Source: Phycisphaerae bacterium (GTDB lineage: Bacteria; Planctomycetota; Phycisphaerae; UBA1845). Taken from it: 39,844 bases of DNA. The notes under the pieces are model-generated. The model saw only the letters and a program-made list of their open reading frames with translations, made no database searches and was not told the DNA's origin. Position 1 is the stretch's first letter, and each line of letters starts with the position of its first letter. Location of the stretch: the NCBI GenBank assembly GCA_022072505.1, contig JAJVHU010000032.1, positions 8,607-48,450 on the forward strand, given 5' to 3'. Of this stretch, positions 15,752 to 24,592 are shown piece after piece. The position numbers were made by a program, and so were the translations under genes.

Positions 15752-16633
15752 TCAGGACATATATCGTTCAACCAGCACGCCGAGGCGTTGCCTCACGGCG
15801 GGGGCGAGTCCGTTCAGGTCGGACCAGATCGCCAGCTTCAGCGCCGACCCGCATCCGCACGTTCCGCCCGAGGGATTATACGCCCGCAGGAATTGCCGGA
15901 TCAGGGTCAGCGCCCGTTGCGACGCCAGCTTGAGGTTGCCGAGGATTTCCCGAAGGAGGGCGTCGTGCGGCGGGTCGCCCGGGTGCGGTCGCCAGCAGTC
16001 GTAATCCGTCGGCAAGGCGACGAGGGCGTAGCAAAGCTCGGCTTCGCGGGCGAGCTTCGCCTCGGGCATCGCGGTCATGCCGATGACGTCGCCGCCCCAG
16101 GCCCGGTGAAGATGCGACTCCGCTCGCGTGGAGAACTGAGGCCCCTCCATGCAAACGTAGGTTCCGCCGTCGTGGACGGTCAGATCCAGCCGGACGGCGG
16201 CGGCAACCAGGTCGCGGCGCAGCGACGGGCAGAAGGGATCGGCCAGTTCGACGTGGACGGCAAGACCTTCGTCAAAGAATGTCGAGGCGCGGCGGGAGGT
16301 GCGGTCGATGACTTGATCGCAGACGACCAGTTCGCCGGGGTGGATGTTCTCGCGCAGGCTGCCGGTGGCGCCGCTGGCGATGACGGCCGTGGCGCCGAGC
16401 TGCTTCAGGGCGTAAATGTTGGCGCGGTAAGGGACGTGGGTCGGGTTGAAGGTGTGCCCCGCGCCGTGACGGGCGATGAAGGCGACGCGGCGCCCCTCCC
16501 AGGTAGCGACGATCGGGGGACAACTCGGCTTTCCGAAGGGCGTGTTCACCTCGATCGGCGTGCCGCCCGCTTCGTTCAGAAGGATGTCGCCCAGTCCGGT
16601 TCCCCCGATGATTCCGAGTTCAACGTCGCCCAC
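15752..16633 (-). CDS. mtnP: S-methyl-5'-thioadenosine phosphorylase
   Basis: Cleaves methylthioadenosine with phosphate to adenine and methylthioribose-1-phosphate in methionine salvage. The 293-residue protein starts at GTG 16633, with AAGGAG seven bases upstream; longer readings run into rsmG. Family marks are LGIIGGTGLGD, RHGAGHTFNPTHVPYRAN (phosphate binding), IASGATGSLRENIHPGELVV, CMEGPQFSTRAES, DVIGMTAMPEAKLAREAELCYA and LPTDYDCW, all as in MTAP. The C-terminus carries an NPSGGTCGCGSALK segment with a Cys cluster. The paralogous purine nucleoside phosphorylase PNP is the main alternative; the Met/Asp-containing motif GMTAMPEA and TDYDCW favour MTAP. The start overlaps the end of rsmG by 14 bases. 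Confidence 0.93.
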   Translation of the reverse strand: MGDVELGIIGGTGLGDILLNEAGGTPIEVNTPFGKPSCPPIVATWEGRRVAFIARHGAGHTFNPTHVPYRANIYALKQLGATAVIASGATGSLRENIHPGELVVCDQVIDRTSRRASTFFDEGLAVHVELADPFCPSLRRDLVAAAVRLDLTVHDGGTYVCMEGPQFSTRAESHLHRAWGGDVIGMTAMPEAKLAREAELCYALVALPTDYDCWRPHPGDPPHDALLREILGNLKLASQRALTLIRQFLRAYNPSGGTCGCGSALKLAIWSDLNGLAPAVRQRLGVLVERYMS

Positions 16634-17516
16634 GTCCGCGCTCCTTGTGTTGATGCGTCCTCGTGCCGGTTCGCCCGTGAGGTCGGCGTGACCGGGCGCC
16701 GGGCGCGCCCTGCCCGGCGCCCGGACCTCGTACATAAATCCTGAGTCGCCGCCGGGCCGGACCGGACTCGTCGGGCAGGATGTACGAATACCCCTCGGTT
16801 TCAACCAGCCCCAGCCGTGACGCCAGGGCTGCCCCGGCGCCGGCCTCATCCGGGGTCAATTCCGCATTCTTGTAGGCTACAATGAATCCGCCGACGCGGG
16901 CCCACGGCGCGAGCCACGTCAGGAGCGGATCGAGTTTCGCGACGGCGCGGGCGAGAACGAGGTCGTACTCGCCGGTTGAAGCGGCGTGCTCCGCGCGGGC
17001 GTGGAGAACGCGCACGTTGGACAGCCCCAGGCTCGCGGCGGTGCGGTCGACGAAGGCGGCTTTCTTCCCCGTGCCGTCGATCGCGGTGACGCGCCACGCG
17101 GGCCGGGCGATCGCCACCGGAACTGCGGGAAACCCCGCGCCGGTCCCGACGTCGAGGACGTTTGCGGCGGCAGGGATGCGCGGCTCGGTTGCGGCCCAGG
17201 CGACGACGGACAGCGCGTCCGCGACGTGCATCACGGCGGCGTCGGCGGGAGACACGATCCGCGTCAGGTTCATCACCCGGTTCGTCTCGACCACGGCGCG
17301 AAAGTGTGACAGGAGCAGGGAAAACTGTCGGGGATCGAGCGCGATCCCCCAGCCGGCAAGCACGGAGGAAAGCGCATCCAGAAACACCCGGTCGTCATCG
17401 GCGCCCGGCTCCGCGATCGAGGTCTGATCGACGGGCGCCTCCCGCGCCGGAGCGGGATCCGCGGCGGCGACCGGATCCGGGGCGTCGTCCGCGCGAGCGG
17501 CGGGCCCGGGGATCAC
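16620..17516 (-). CDS. rsmG: 16S rRNA (guanine527-N7)-methyltransferase
   Basis: Methylates N7 of G527 in 16S rRNA using S-adenosylmethionine. The protein has 298 residues from GTG 17516, which overlaps the serA stop (GTGA). Marks are LLLSHFRAVVETNRVMNLT, HVADALSVV, the SAM-binding VLDVGTGAGFPAVPVAIA, VTAIDGTGKKAAFVDRTA and ARAVAKLDPLLTWLAPW. Two oddities: about 45 extra Ala/Pro/Asp-rich residues at the N-terminus, and a basic C-terminal tail (GARSRRPHGRTGTRTHQ...) that reads into the start of the next gene. Typical family members have about 210-240 residues, so both ends look extended. The second gene of the serA operon. Confidence 0.92.
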   Translation of the reverse strand: MIPGPAARADDAPDPVAAADPAPAREAPVDQTSIAEPGADDDRVFLDALSSVLAGWGIALDPRQFSLLLSHFRAVVETNRVMNLTRIVSPADAAVMHVADALSVVAWAATEPRIPAAANVLDVGTGAGFPAVPVAIARPAWRVTAIDGTGKKAAFVDRTAASLGLSNVRVLHARAEHAASTGEYDLVLARAVAKLDPLLTWLAPWARVGGFIVAYKNAELTPDEAGAGAALASRLGLVETEGYSYILPDESGPARRRLRIYVRGPGAGQGAPGARSRRPHGRTGTRTHQHKERGRGRR

Positions 17517-18754
17517 CCGTCGCTCCGCGACGCCGCGCCGGCATGCGCGATCGGTTGCTGGGAGACCCCGAGAATGTTTGCATTGCCCTGGCGGATCTGG
17601 GTGAGCGCGACGTCGGAAAGGGCGCCGTCGAGCGCGATCTGGGCGCACGCGGACACCGCCCCCTCGCAGATGACGTTGCGCATCTCCTCGACGTTGATGT
17701 TCGCGTGGCTGATGACGTTGAGCACGTGGGCGAGGACGCCGGGCTTGTTGAGATGGCGCACCAGAAGCATGAAGCCGGCGGGCGTGCGTCCGCAGAGGTT
17801 GACGCAGTTGAGGACTTCGCCGGTGGAGATGTAATGCTCGACGATGCGCACCGTCTCCTCGGCGATGGCGTCCTGAGCCTGATCGGTGGAGGCGCCGATG
17901 TGCGGTGTGGCGTAAACGACGCCGCCGCAGGAAAGGATTCGGTCGGCGATCTCTCCGGTCCCGCCGGCGGGTTCGTTCTCGAACACGTCGAGCCCGACGC
18001 GGAGGTTCTTCTCCCGGATCGCCTTCAGCAGGGCGTCGTAATCCACGACGTCGCCGCGCGAAGTGTTGATGAAGTAAGCGCCCGGTTTCAACGCCTCAAG
18101 CACGGAAGCGCTGATGCAGCGGCGCGTGTCCGACGTCGAGGCGAGGTGGATCGTCAACACGTCGCAGGCAGCGGCGCACTCCGCGATCGAGGCGACGCGG
18201 CGGACGCCCAGCGCGGCGGCCTCCTCGAAGCTCAGCGACCGGCTCCACGCGACGACGTCCATCTCCAGGGCGCGAGCGCGGTCGATGACGAGACGTCCGA
18301 TCTGACCCTTTCCGACGACGCCGAGCGTGCGTCCTTTCAACCCTCGGGCCTCGGAATACCCCTTCTTGTTCCAGACCCCCTTGCGAAGGTCCACCGTGGC
18401 GTCCACGATCCGACGATCGAGAGCCAGAATCAGTCCGATCGTCAGCTCCGCGACCGCGGCTGCGTTTTTTCCGGGGCAGTTGGCGACAAAGACGCTGCGT
18501 TGCGAGGCGGCGGCCACGTCGATCGAGTCGTACCCGGCGCCGGCGCGGATCACCAGCGCCAGCGCGGGAGCGTCGCGGAACACAGGCGCGCCGACCTTCG
18601 TCCCGCGGACGATCAGGATGTTGCATCCGGACCGGGCGACCGTGGCGGCCAAGGCGTCGCCGACCAGCCCGGGTTCGGTGGTCACGTCGCATCCGGCGGC
18701 TTTGAGACGCGCAAGGCCGGAAGATTGAAACTTATCGGCAATCAGCACTTTCAT
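17513..18754 (-). CDS. serA: D-3-phosphoglycerate dehydrogenase with ACT domain
   Basis: Oxidises 3-phosphoglycerate to 3-phosphohydroxypyruvate with NAD+, the first step of serine synthesis. The 413-residue protein starts at ATG 18754. The substrate domain begins MKVLIADKFQSSGL; the NAD fold has GVVGKGQIGRLVIDRA; catalytic Arg lies in INTSRGDVVD, Glu in GLDVFENEPA and His in ATPHIGASTDQAQ. The end from about residue 330 is an ACT domain (LNKPGVLAHVLNVISHANINVEEM) of the kind that senses serine. The intervening ASB domain of long SerA forms is absent, so this is the short ACT type. First gene of a four-gene operon, divergent from the gene at 18817. Confidence 0.93.
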   Translation of the reverse strand: MKVLIADKFQSSGLARLKAAGCDVTTEPGLVGDALAATVARSGCNILIVRGTKVGAPVFRDAPALALVIRAGAGYDSIDVAAASQRSVFVANCPGKNAAAVAELTIGLILALDRRIVDATVDLRKGVWNKKGYSEARGLKGRTLGVVGKGQIGRLVIDRARALEMDVVAWSRSLSFEEAAALGVRRVASIAECAAACDVLTIHLASTSDTRRCISASVLEALKPGAYFINTSRGDVVDYDALLKAIREKNLRVGLDVFENEPAGGTGEIADRILSCGGVVYATPHIGASTDQAQDAIAEETVRIVEHYISTGEVLNCVNLCGRTPAGFMLLVRHLNKPGVLAHVLNVISHANINVEEMRNVICEGAVSACAQIALDGALSDVALTQIRQGNANILGVSQQPIAHAGAASRSDG

Positions 18755-18761
18755 GCTCGAT

Positions 18762-18790
18762 ATCGTGTCGGGAGCGCGTCGGAGCGTCAA
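18762..18790 (-). promoter_or_regulatory. Weak candidate promoter for serA, possibly leaderless
   Basis: On the minus strand TTGACG (18790-18785), a 17-base spacer and CACGAT (18767-18762) precede the serA ATG at 18754. The -10 box matches only three of six bases. If real, transcription would begin about at the ATG, giving a leaderless message, consistent with the lack of a clear ribosome site. Confidence 0.28.
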
Positions 18791-18816
18791 GCGCCGGGCG
18801 CCTCGGTGAGGTTAAC

Positions 18817-19974
18817 GTGCGGTCGTGCGGGGCGTCTGCCTTTATGATGAAGGAGTTGGCTGCGGACCCGGGGGAATTCGACCTGTTTGAGGCCGGCGGC
18901 GACGGGCAGGTATTGACCTGCCGTTGCGGGCGCGCGCACGTGCTGCGCGAGGGAGACGACTCGTGTCAGGTGCAATGCTCAAACTGCGGAGAGGTGTTGC
19001 GGTTGGCGCCGGGCGCCGACGCTTTTGAGCCGCTTCCGCTGGTCGGAGCGGCGGAAGACGTCGAGCGCGACCTGGAGGCGAAGCTGTCTGGGCGGCGGCC
19101 GGGAGCGCTGCTGACGAACATCGAGGCGCGGTTCGGGGACGGGCCGCCCGACGCGCGGATTCCGGTGGATGAGGAAACGATCGCGCAGGTCCGCGCGGCG
19201 CGGCTCGGGGCGCTGCTCCGGCGGGAATTGTTCTGGTCGCTGCTGTTTTTCACGAACGCCTCCGGCGTGCGGACGCTCGTGTTTCTCTGGCTGCTGATGA
19301 GCCTCGAACTGGTCGCGGCGCTTGCCGCGGTGAGCGCCGGGTTCTTCCTTTTCAAGGCGGCGGCGGTCATGTTGATCCTCGGCATCGAGGGGGTGATGTC
19401 CGGGGTCATGCTCAGCGTCGTGGACGCGGCGAACGACGGCGCGGACGAACTCCCGCCGTTGGGGACGCTCGACGACCTGATCGCGGACTGGCCGCAGCGT
19501 GTGCTTACGCCGCTGCTGACGCTCGGCGTGACGTGGGTGTTCGCGATCGGACCGGCGTTCCTGGTGTTCAGCATCGGGTGGGCGACGGCGCCGTCGGGGG
19601 CGCTGCCGTCATTGCCGACGTGGATCTCCACCGGCGTGGTTCTGCTGATCGGTCTTTTTTTCTGGCCGATCCTGGTGTTGATCGGGGTTCACGCAGAGAT
19701 GGCCGACTTTTTCCGCCCGGATCTGATGATCCGATCGATCCTCGGGACGTTTTCCGGATACCTGACGACGTTCGTGTTCATGCTCGGCATCGTGGTGATG
19801 ATGATCGGGGCGGTGGTGGGCGTGGCGTTCCTGCCGGGAGTGATCCGCCCGACCGGGATTCCGCTGGCGCTGCTGCTGGGATTGATCCGGGTGCTGGGGC
19901 AGATCCCGGTGTTTCGGACGATCGGCGTGTTCGGACGGATTTACCGGGGCCGCGTGGCGTGGGACTGGACCTGA
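18817..19974 (+). CDS. Membrane protein with N-terminal zinc-ribbon-like cysteines
   Basis: 385 residues from GTG 18817 (GGTGAGG five bases upstream); ATG 18844 or 18847 lack a ribosome site. The N-terminal part has a CRCG...CSNCGE cysteine set, a likely zinc ribbon, followed by about 100 charged residues with DARIPVDEETIAQVRA. From about residue 140 there are roughly six hydrophobic helices (SLLFFTNASGVRTLVFLWLL, AAVMLILGIEGVMSGVML, GVTWVFAIGPAFLVFSIGWA, VVLLIGLFFWPILVLIGV, FVFMLGIVVMMIGAVVGVAF, GIPLALLLGLIRVLGQIP). The family is unknown to me. It is divergent from serA and followed by a 206-base gap and lepB. No function is proposed. Confidence 0.75.
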   Translation: MRSCGASAFMMKELAADPGEFDLFEAGGDGQVLTCRCGRAHVLREGDDSCQVQCSNCGEVLRLAPGADAFEPLPLVGAAEDVERDLEAKLSGRRPGALLTNIEARFGDGPPDARIPVDEETIAQVRAARLGALLRRELFWSLLFFTNASGVRTLVFLWLLMSLELVAALAAVSAGFFLFKAAAVMLILGIEGVMSGVMLSVVDAANDGADELPPLGTLDDLIADWPQRVLTPLLTLGVTWVFAIGPAFLVFSIGWATAPSGALPSLPTWISTGVVLLIGLFFWPILVLIGVHAEMADFFRPDLMIRSILGTFSGYLTTFVFMLGIVVMMIGAVVGVAFLPGVIRPTGIPLALLLGLIRVLGQIPVFRTIGVFGRIYRGRVAWDWT

Positions 19975-20180
19975 GCGGTGGTGAGGCCTGGACGCGGTCC
20001 GGGCACACGGCAAGCCGCGCGTTTCCGGTCGATAACAGGGACGGCCGGGGGCGTTGAGGCGGGCGCCAGTCAGAAGCTGTCGTCCAGATTCGACAAGGCG
20101 GCGAGGGCGGCTTAAGAAGAGCGGACCCGCGGAGTCGAGACTGCGGGAGTCGGGTCGTTCGAGTACGCGGTGATTTCAGG
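19975..20180. other. Intergenic stretch without a gene
   Basis: 206 bases between the zinc-ribbon membrane protein and signal peptidase I. I see no convincing open frame, no hairpin followed by T-run, and no clear promoter, although the lepB message must begin here or upstream. Confidence 0.4.
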
Positions 20181-20933
20181 ATGGTCGAGAGCAAAAGCAG
20201 TGCAGAGGAGACGTTCGTCGGGGGAGAGAAGGACGCCGCCGCGAAGGCGCCGATGACGTGGGGGCAGCGCACCCGGCACATCTGGCGGGAGTGGATCCGG
20301 CCGATCCTGGTGGTCGTCATCGTGTTGAGCACGTTCCGGTCGGCGGTGGCGGACTGGAACGACGTTCCGACGCCGTCGATGGACCCGACCATCCTGGTCG
20401 GCGACCGGATCCTGGTGAACAAGCTGGCGTACGACCTGAAGGTTCCTTTCACGCGGTATCATCTTGCGGAGTGGGGCGCGCCGAAGCGAGGGGAGATCGT
20501 CGTGTTCTTCTCGCCGCGCGACGAGACGAGGATGGTGAAGCGCGTCGTCGGCGTTCCCGGGGACGTCCTTGAGCTTCGGTCGAACCGGTTGCACATCAAC
20601 GGGCAACCGCTGTCGTACGCGACCTCGGAAGGCGCGGAGGTGAATTCGCTGCGGAGCGCGGACGGCGTTTTCATTGAGAATCTCGACGGCGTCAAGCACG
20701 CCGTGCAGTTCACGCCGCGCACGCCCGCGCCGCGAACGTTCGGTCCGGTCACGGTTCCCGAAGGGCATTACTTCATGATGGGCGACAACCGCGACAACAG
20801 CTTCGACTCGCGCGGATTCGGGTTCGTGGAGCGAAGGCGGATCGTCGGTCGTTCCTCGCGCGTCGCCCTGTCGCTGGATTCGTCGCGGTATTACCTGCCT
20901 CGGTGGGGCCGGTTCTTTCACGGTCTGCGTTAA
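20181..20933 (+). CDS. lepB: Signal peptidase I
   Basis: Membrane-bound serine protease that removes signal peptides from secreted proteins. The 250-residue protein has an N-terminal cytoplasmic segment, one transmembrane helix (IRPILVVVIVLSTFRSAVA), then the nucleophile Ser in DVPTPSMDPTILVGD, the general-base Lys in RMVKRVVGVPGD, and the GHYFMMGDNRDNSFDSR box, all S26 family marks. The loop between the Lys and the final box carries an insert (EGAEVNSLRSADGVF...). It follows a 206-base gap and precedes the M16 pair by 164 bases. Many exported proteins in this window would be its substrates; lipoproteins instead need signal peptidase II. Confidence 0.95.
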   Translation: MVESKSSAEETFVGGEKDAAAKAPMTWGQRTRHIWREWIRPILVVVIVLSTFRSAVADWNDVPTPSMDPTILVGDRILVNKLAYDLKVPFTRYHLAEWGAPKRGEIVVFFSPRDETRMVKRVVGVPGDVLELRSNRLHINGQPLSYATSEGAEVNSLRSADGVFIENLDGVKHAVQFTPRTPAPRTFGPVTVPEGHYFMMGDNRDNSFDSRGFGFVERRRIVGRSSRVALSLDSSRYYLPRWGRFFHGLR

Positions 20934-21097
20934 CGCGCGTCTCGCCTTCCTCCGGAGTCCGGACGGAACGTGTCTCGGGCGGTCCGGTGCGCCGCCGATC
21001 CGAATTGCGGGGGCTTGCCGGCGCGAATACGCTTCCGCCGTCGGTGCGGGGAGGCGCCCGGTCGGGACATGCGGGGGCAGGACAGAAAGGTGAGGAA

Positions 21098-22339
21098 TTG
21101 AGCGGGTTCCGAGCGACACATGAGTTTCTGGAGTGCGGGGCGGAGCTGGGCGTCATGCCGCTGCCGTCGCGACGGTTGATGTGTTTTGAGATTCGGATTC
21201 TCGCGGGGATGTGCGAGGAGCCGGAGGATCAACTGGGTCTTGCGCGGATCGTGCAGGAGACGCTGACGAAGGGGACGAAGCGCCGGTCGGCGCAGGAGCT
21301 TTCGGACGCTTTCGACGCGATCGGGGCGGTCCGCGGGTCCGGGGTGGGGCGAGAGACGACGTCGTTCAGTTGCTCCGTGCTTCCCGAGCATTTTGAGCGC
21401 GCCGTCGAGTTGCATGCGGAGTTTCTGCGCGAGCCGACGTTTCCGCCGGAGATGGTCGAGGTGGCGGTCGAGTTGAGCCGGCAGGAGCACTTGGCGCTGG
21501 CGGATGACCCGCAGGAGCTGCTGGACAAGCATCTGTCGCGTCTGATGCTCGGTCCCGTGCTGGGGCGGCACGAACTGGGGGAGCCGCAGACGCTGGATGC
21601 GCTGACGCCTGAAGCGGTCGCGGGGCACTGGGCGAGGATCGGGTGCGCGGGGCGGTTGCAGATCAGCGCGGCCGGACCGGTCGAGCCGGAGCGGATTCGC
21701 GGCGTGTTCGAGACGGCGTTCGCGGGGTGGGGCGGCGCGGCGCGCGCAGGCCGAGAGCCGCATTCGGTTCAGTTCACGCCCGGGCGCACGCATTTTCCGA
21801 AGGAACTCGAGCAGGAGCAGATGAGCCTCGCGTTCGCGGGCGTCGGGATCACCGATGAGAAGTACGCCGTGCAGCGGGTCATGCTCGGCGTACTGTCGGG
21901 AGGGATGAGCGGGCGGCTTTTCACGGAGGTGCGGGAGAAGCAGGGGCTGGTGTACTGGGTGGGGGCGTGGCAGGAGACGCCGCGCGGGTGCGGATTCATC
22001 TTGCTGGGCGCGTCCACGACGCCGGAACGGTGTGATCAGACGTACCGGACCTTGTTCCGCGAACTGGACCGGCTTGGCGAGGATCTGGCCGACGAGGAGC
22101 TGGACCGGGCGAAGGCGACGATCACGGCGCGGGTTCAGACGCGCGGGTACACGACGCGGTCGCTTTGCGCGGAGCTGGCGGACGATCTTTTCTACCGGGG
22201 TCGGCCGATGTCGCACGAGGAGAAGCTGGCCCGGGTGGGTGCGGTCACGGCGGAGGATATCCGGGCGTTCCTCGAGGCTCACCCGAGGGACCGGCTTTGC
22301 GTGGTGACGCTGGGTCCGAGGGCGCTCGGCGTCATCTAA
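21098..22339 (+). CDS. M16-family peptidase-like subunit lacking the zinc site
   Basis: 413 residues from TTG 21098, which has AAAGGTGAGG two bases upstream; an ATG at 20903 would create a long non-homologous extension overlapping lepB. The fold is that of M16 peptidases: residues of about 30-230 and 230-410 form the two halves, with FTEVREKQGLVYWVGAW as the R/Y substrate motif of the C-terminal half. The HxxEH zinc motif is replaced: where the next gene has HFLEHMMFKGT, this one reads RIVQETLTKGT. It is therefore a non-catalytic partner that keeps the substrate-binding R/Y motif, paired with the active subunit just downstream (23 bases). Such catalytic/noncatalytic heterodimers are known for mitochondrial processing peptidase and bacterial M16 pairs. 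Confidence 0.87.
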   Translation: MSGFRATHEFLECGAELGVMPLPSRRLMCFEIRILAGMCEEPEDQLGLARIVQETLTKGTKRRSAQELSDAFDAIGAVRGSGVGRETTSFSCSVLPEHFERAVELHAEFLREPTFPPEMVEVAVELSRQEHLALADDPQELLDKHLSRLMLGPVLGRHELGEPQTLDALTPEAVAGHWARIGCAGRLQISAAGPVEPERIRGVFETAFAGWGGAARAGREPHSVQFTPGRTHFPKELEQEQMSLAFAGVGITDEKYAVQRVMLGVLSGGMSGRLFTEVREKQGLVYWVGAWQETPRGCGFILLGASTTPERCDQTYRTLFRELDRLGEDLADEELDRAKATITARVQTRGYTTRSLCAELADDLFYRGRPMSHEEKLARVGAVTAEDIRAFLEAHPRDRLCVVTLGPRALGVI

Positions 22340-22362
22340 GCCAAGGGGGGTCCGCAAGGGCA

Positions 22363-23616
22363 ATGAAGGAGTCAGACGTGTCGAGTTCACCTTATACTTA
22401 TCACACCCTTCCGAACGGGCTGCGCATCGTCATCGAGGTGATGCCGGATGTTCCGAGCGCGGCGGCGGGGTTTCTGGCGCGGACGGGGGCGCGGGACGAG
22501 ACGCGGGACGTGGCGGGGGTGTCTCATTTTCTCGAGCACATGATGTTCAAGGGCACGTCGAGGCGGACGTGGCACGACATCAACAGCGCATTCGACGCGC
22601 TGGGCAGCACGTACAACGCGTTCACGAGCAACGACCGGACGTTCTACTACGGGTGGGTTCCGCGGGAGCGCCTGCGGGAGCAGATCGAGCTGCTGGCGGA
22701 CATGATGCGCTCGACGCTGCCGCCGGCGGAGTTCGAGATGGAGAAGAACGTCATCCTCGAGGAGATCGCGCGGTCGAAGGACAACCTGGTGTCCGTGGCG
22801 TTCGACGTTCTGATGGAGCAGGCGTTCGGGGGACATCCGCTGGCGTGGCCGGTGCTCGGATATGAGGAGACGATCCGGTCGCTGCGTCGGGAGGCGATGG
22901 CGGAGTACTTTGAGCGGCGGTATGCGGCGGACAACCTTATCCTGATCGTTGCGGGAAACGTCGATCCAGGGGAGGTGATCGGGTGGGCGGATTCGCTCTG
23001 CGGCGCGTGGGCGCCCGCGCGGGACGGATCGGCGCGCGTCGCTCCGGAACTGAGAGGCGGGCGCGCGGGTCAGACGGCGTCGCGTTTTCAGCAGCAGGTG
23101 ATCATGTGGGCGTTTCCGGCGCCGCCGGGCTGCGTGGATGAGGCGGAGGTGGCGTCCGCGACGGCGACGATGCTGGGCGGGGAGAATTCCCGCATTTTCT
23201 GGAACGTGGTGCAGAAGGGCTTGTGCCCGCGGGCCGGTGCATTTCATCTGGATTTCTCGGATGCGGGATTGATGATTCTCTGGGCGATGTGCGACCCGAA
23301 GCATTGCGAGGCGGCGTTTTCGGCGATCCGGAGCGAGGCGGAGCGGATGCAGTCGGGCGGCGTGACGGCGGACGAGGTCGCCCGGATCCGGAACAAGCGT
23401 TTGACGTCGCTGGCGGCGGAAGGGGAAGCGCCGTATGACCGGTTGAAGCTTATCATGGACGACGTGGACTACCGAGGACGGGCACGAACGCTGGAGGAGC
23501 GCCTGGCGGTGGTGGACGCGATCGAGCCGAGCACCGTGGGCTCTTATTTGGCGCGACACCCGGTGACGGGCGATGGATTTCTGGTGAGCGTGGGGCCGTC
23601 GGACTGGAGAGGATGA
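22363..23616 (+). CDS. M16-family zinc metalloprotease, catalytic subunit
   Basis: Zinc peptidase, 417 residues from ATG 22363. GTG 22378, with an ideal AAGGAG six bases before it, is an equally good start and lies closer to where homology begins (YTYHTLPNGLRIVIE). The zinc motif HFLEH is in GVSHFLEHMMFKGT, and the downstream Glu ligand in NVILEEIARSKD. The N-terminal half ends in the usual AGNVDPGEV. The C-terminal R/Y motif of an active single-chain M16 enzyme is not evident, whereas the upstream gene has it, which supports heterodimer formation. Likely cytoplasmic or periplasmic; I see no signal peptide. Substrate unknown. Confidence 0.93.
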   Translation: MKESDVSSSPYTYHTLPNGLRIVIEVMPDVPSAAAGFLARTGARDETRDVAGVSHFLEHMMFKGTSRRTWHDINSAFDALGSTYNAFTSNDRTFYYGWVPRERLREQIELLADMMRSTLPPAEFEMEKNVILEEIARSKDNLVSVAFDVLMEQAFGGHPLAWPVLGYEETIRSLRREAMAEYFERRYAADNLILIVAGNVDPGEVIGWADSLCGAWAPARDGSARVAPELRGGRAGQTASRFQQQVIMWAFPAPPGCVDEAEVASATATMLGGENSRIFWNVVQKGLCPRAGAFHLDFSDAGLMILWAMCDPKHCEAAFSAIRSEAERMQSGGVTADEVARIRNKRLTSLAAEGEAPYDRLKLIMDDVDYRGRARTLEERLAVVDAIEPSTVGSYLARHPVTGDGFLVSVGPSDWRG

Positions 23617-23701
23617 TCCTGATCGTTTGTCGCGCGATCTCGCCCGCGGGGCGCTCGCGCAACCACGGCGAACCGGTCCGGAGGCGGCGGCGCCGCATTG
23701 A

Positions 23702-24541
23702 ATGAACGCATCCGCATCGCAACACGTCACGGTCATCTTCAGCGCGGACGAGCCGGTGCGGGGAAGCGCGCGCGTCGCATTGCGGGCGCTGGCCGGCGTC
23801 CTTCATCTGTCGTTCGCCGGGGCGCTGTTTTACACGGTCTGGTGGCCGGTGGATTTCAAGCTCACGGAGATTCTGCTGTGGAACATCCCCTTCACGACGC
23901 AGTGGCAGATCGACGAGGCGATGTCGACGCTGCTGGAGGGTCCGACCGAGTCAGCCGCGGTTTCCCCGGCATCTCGGGGCGGCGCGATCGCCGGGACCGA
24001 GGGCAACGCGTTCGTGTATCCGCCGCGGCAGCGAGCCCCGATTCTGCTGCTGAGCGTTTACGGACTGGAGGCGATCGCGGCCGGGGCGGTGTTGGCGTGG
24101 GCGCTGGCGGGCGGGCTGGTGCTGGGGCGGATTCTGCCGGTTGACTTGCGGCGCGCAGCGACGCGGGCGGCTGCGCTGCTTGCGTTGGGGCTTGTGTGCT
24201 GGGGGGCGTGGATCGCGTGGACGACGCGGACGGGATTTCCGGTGAGCACGGGGCAGGTGGCGGTCGGGGGCGCGGCGCTGGCGGGCGCGTTTGTCGGACT
24301 GGGGCGCGCCAGCGGCGGGGCGGCGGCTTCGGTGCTGGCGTCGATCTGGCAGGTGGTCGGCGGAGCGGCGGCGTACGCGGCGGTGACGTTGATGGCGAGG
24401 TGCGAAGCGTTGGAGGCGCAGCACACGTCTGCGGCGTTCAAGGCGGGCGTGTTCGCGGCGGCGACGGGGTATGCGTGGTGCGTCCTGGTGATTTCGGTGG
24501 TTCGATCCCGTCGCGCGTCGGGCGGGTACGTCCGGACGTGA
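23702..24541 (+). CDS. Uncharacterised multi-pass membrane protein
   Basis: 279 residues from ATG 23702, 85 bases after the M16 gene. Hydrophobic segments are at about residues 25-45 (LAGVLHLSFAGALFYTVWWP), 110-140 (LLLSVYGLEAIAAGAVLAWA), 150-170 (ALLALGLVCWGAWIAW), 180-195, 205-230 and 245-265. The loop between helices 1 and 2 (FKLTEILLWNIPFTTQWQ...) is polar. No conserved motif that I know is present and I assign no family or function. The next small membrane protein follows after 51 bases and may belong to the same transcript. Confidence 0.6.
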   Translation: MNASASQHVTVIFSADEPVRGSARVALRALAGVLHLSFAGALFYTVWWPVDFKLTEILLWNIPFTTQWQIDEAMSTLLEGPTESAAVSPASRGGAIAGTEGNAFVYPPRQRAPILLLSVYGLEAIAAGAVLAWALAGGLVLGRILPVDLRRAATRAAALLALGLVCWGAWIAWTTRTGFPVSTGQVAVGGAALAGAFVGLGRASGGAAASVLASIWQVVGGAAAYAAVTLMARCEALEAQHTSAAFKAGVFAAATGYAWCVLVISVVRSRRASGGYVRT

Positions 24542-24592
24542 GCGTTGCCGGCGGTTGACGGGAGACTTCAAGCGCAAGGGAACCCGGAGCTT

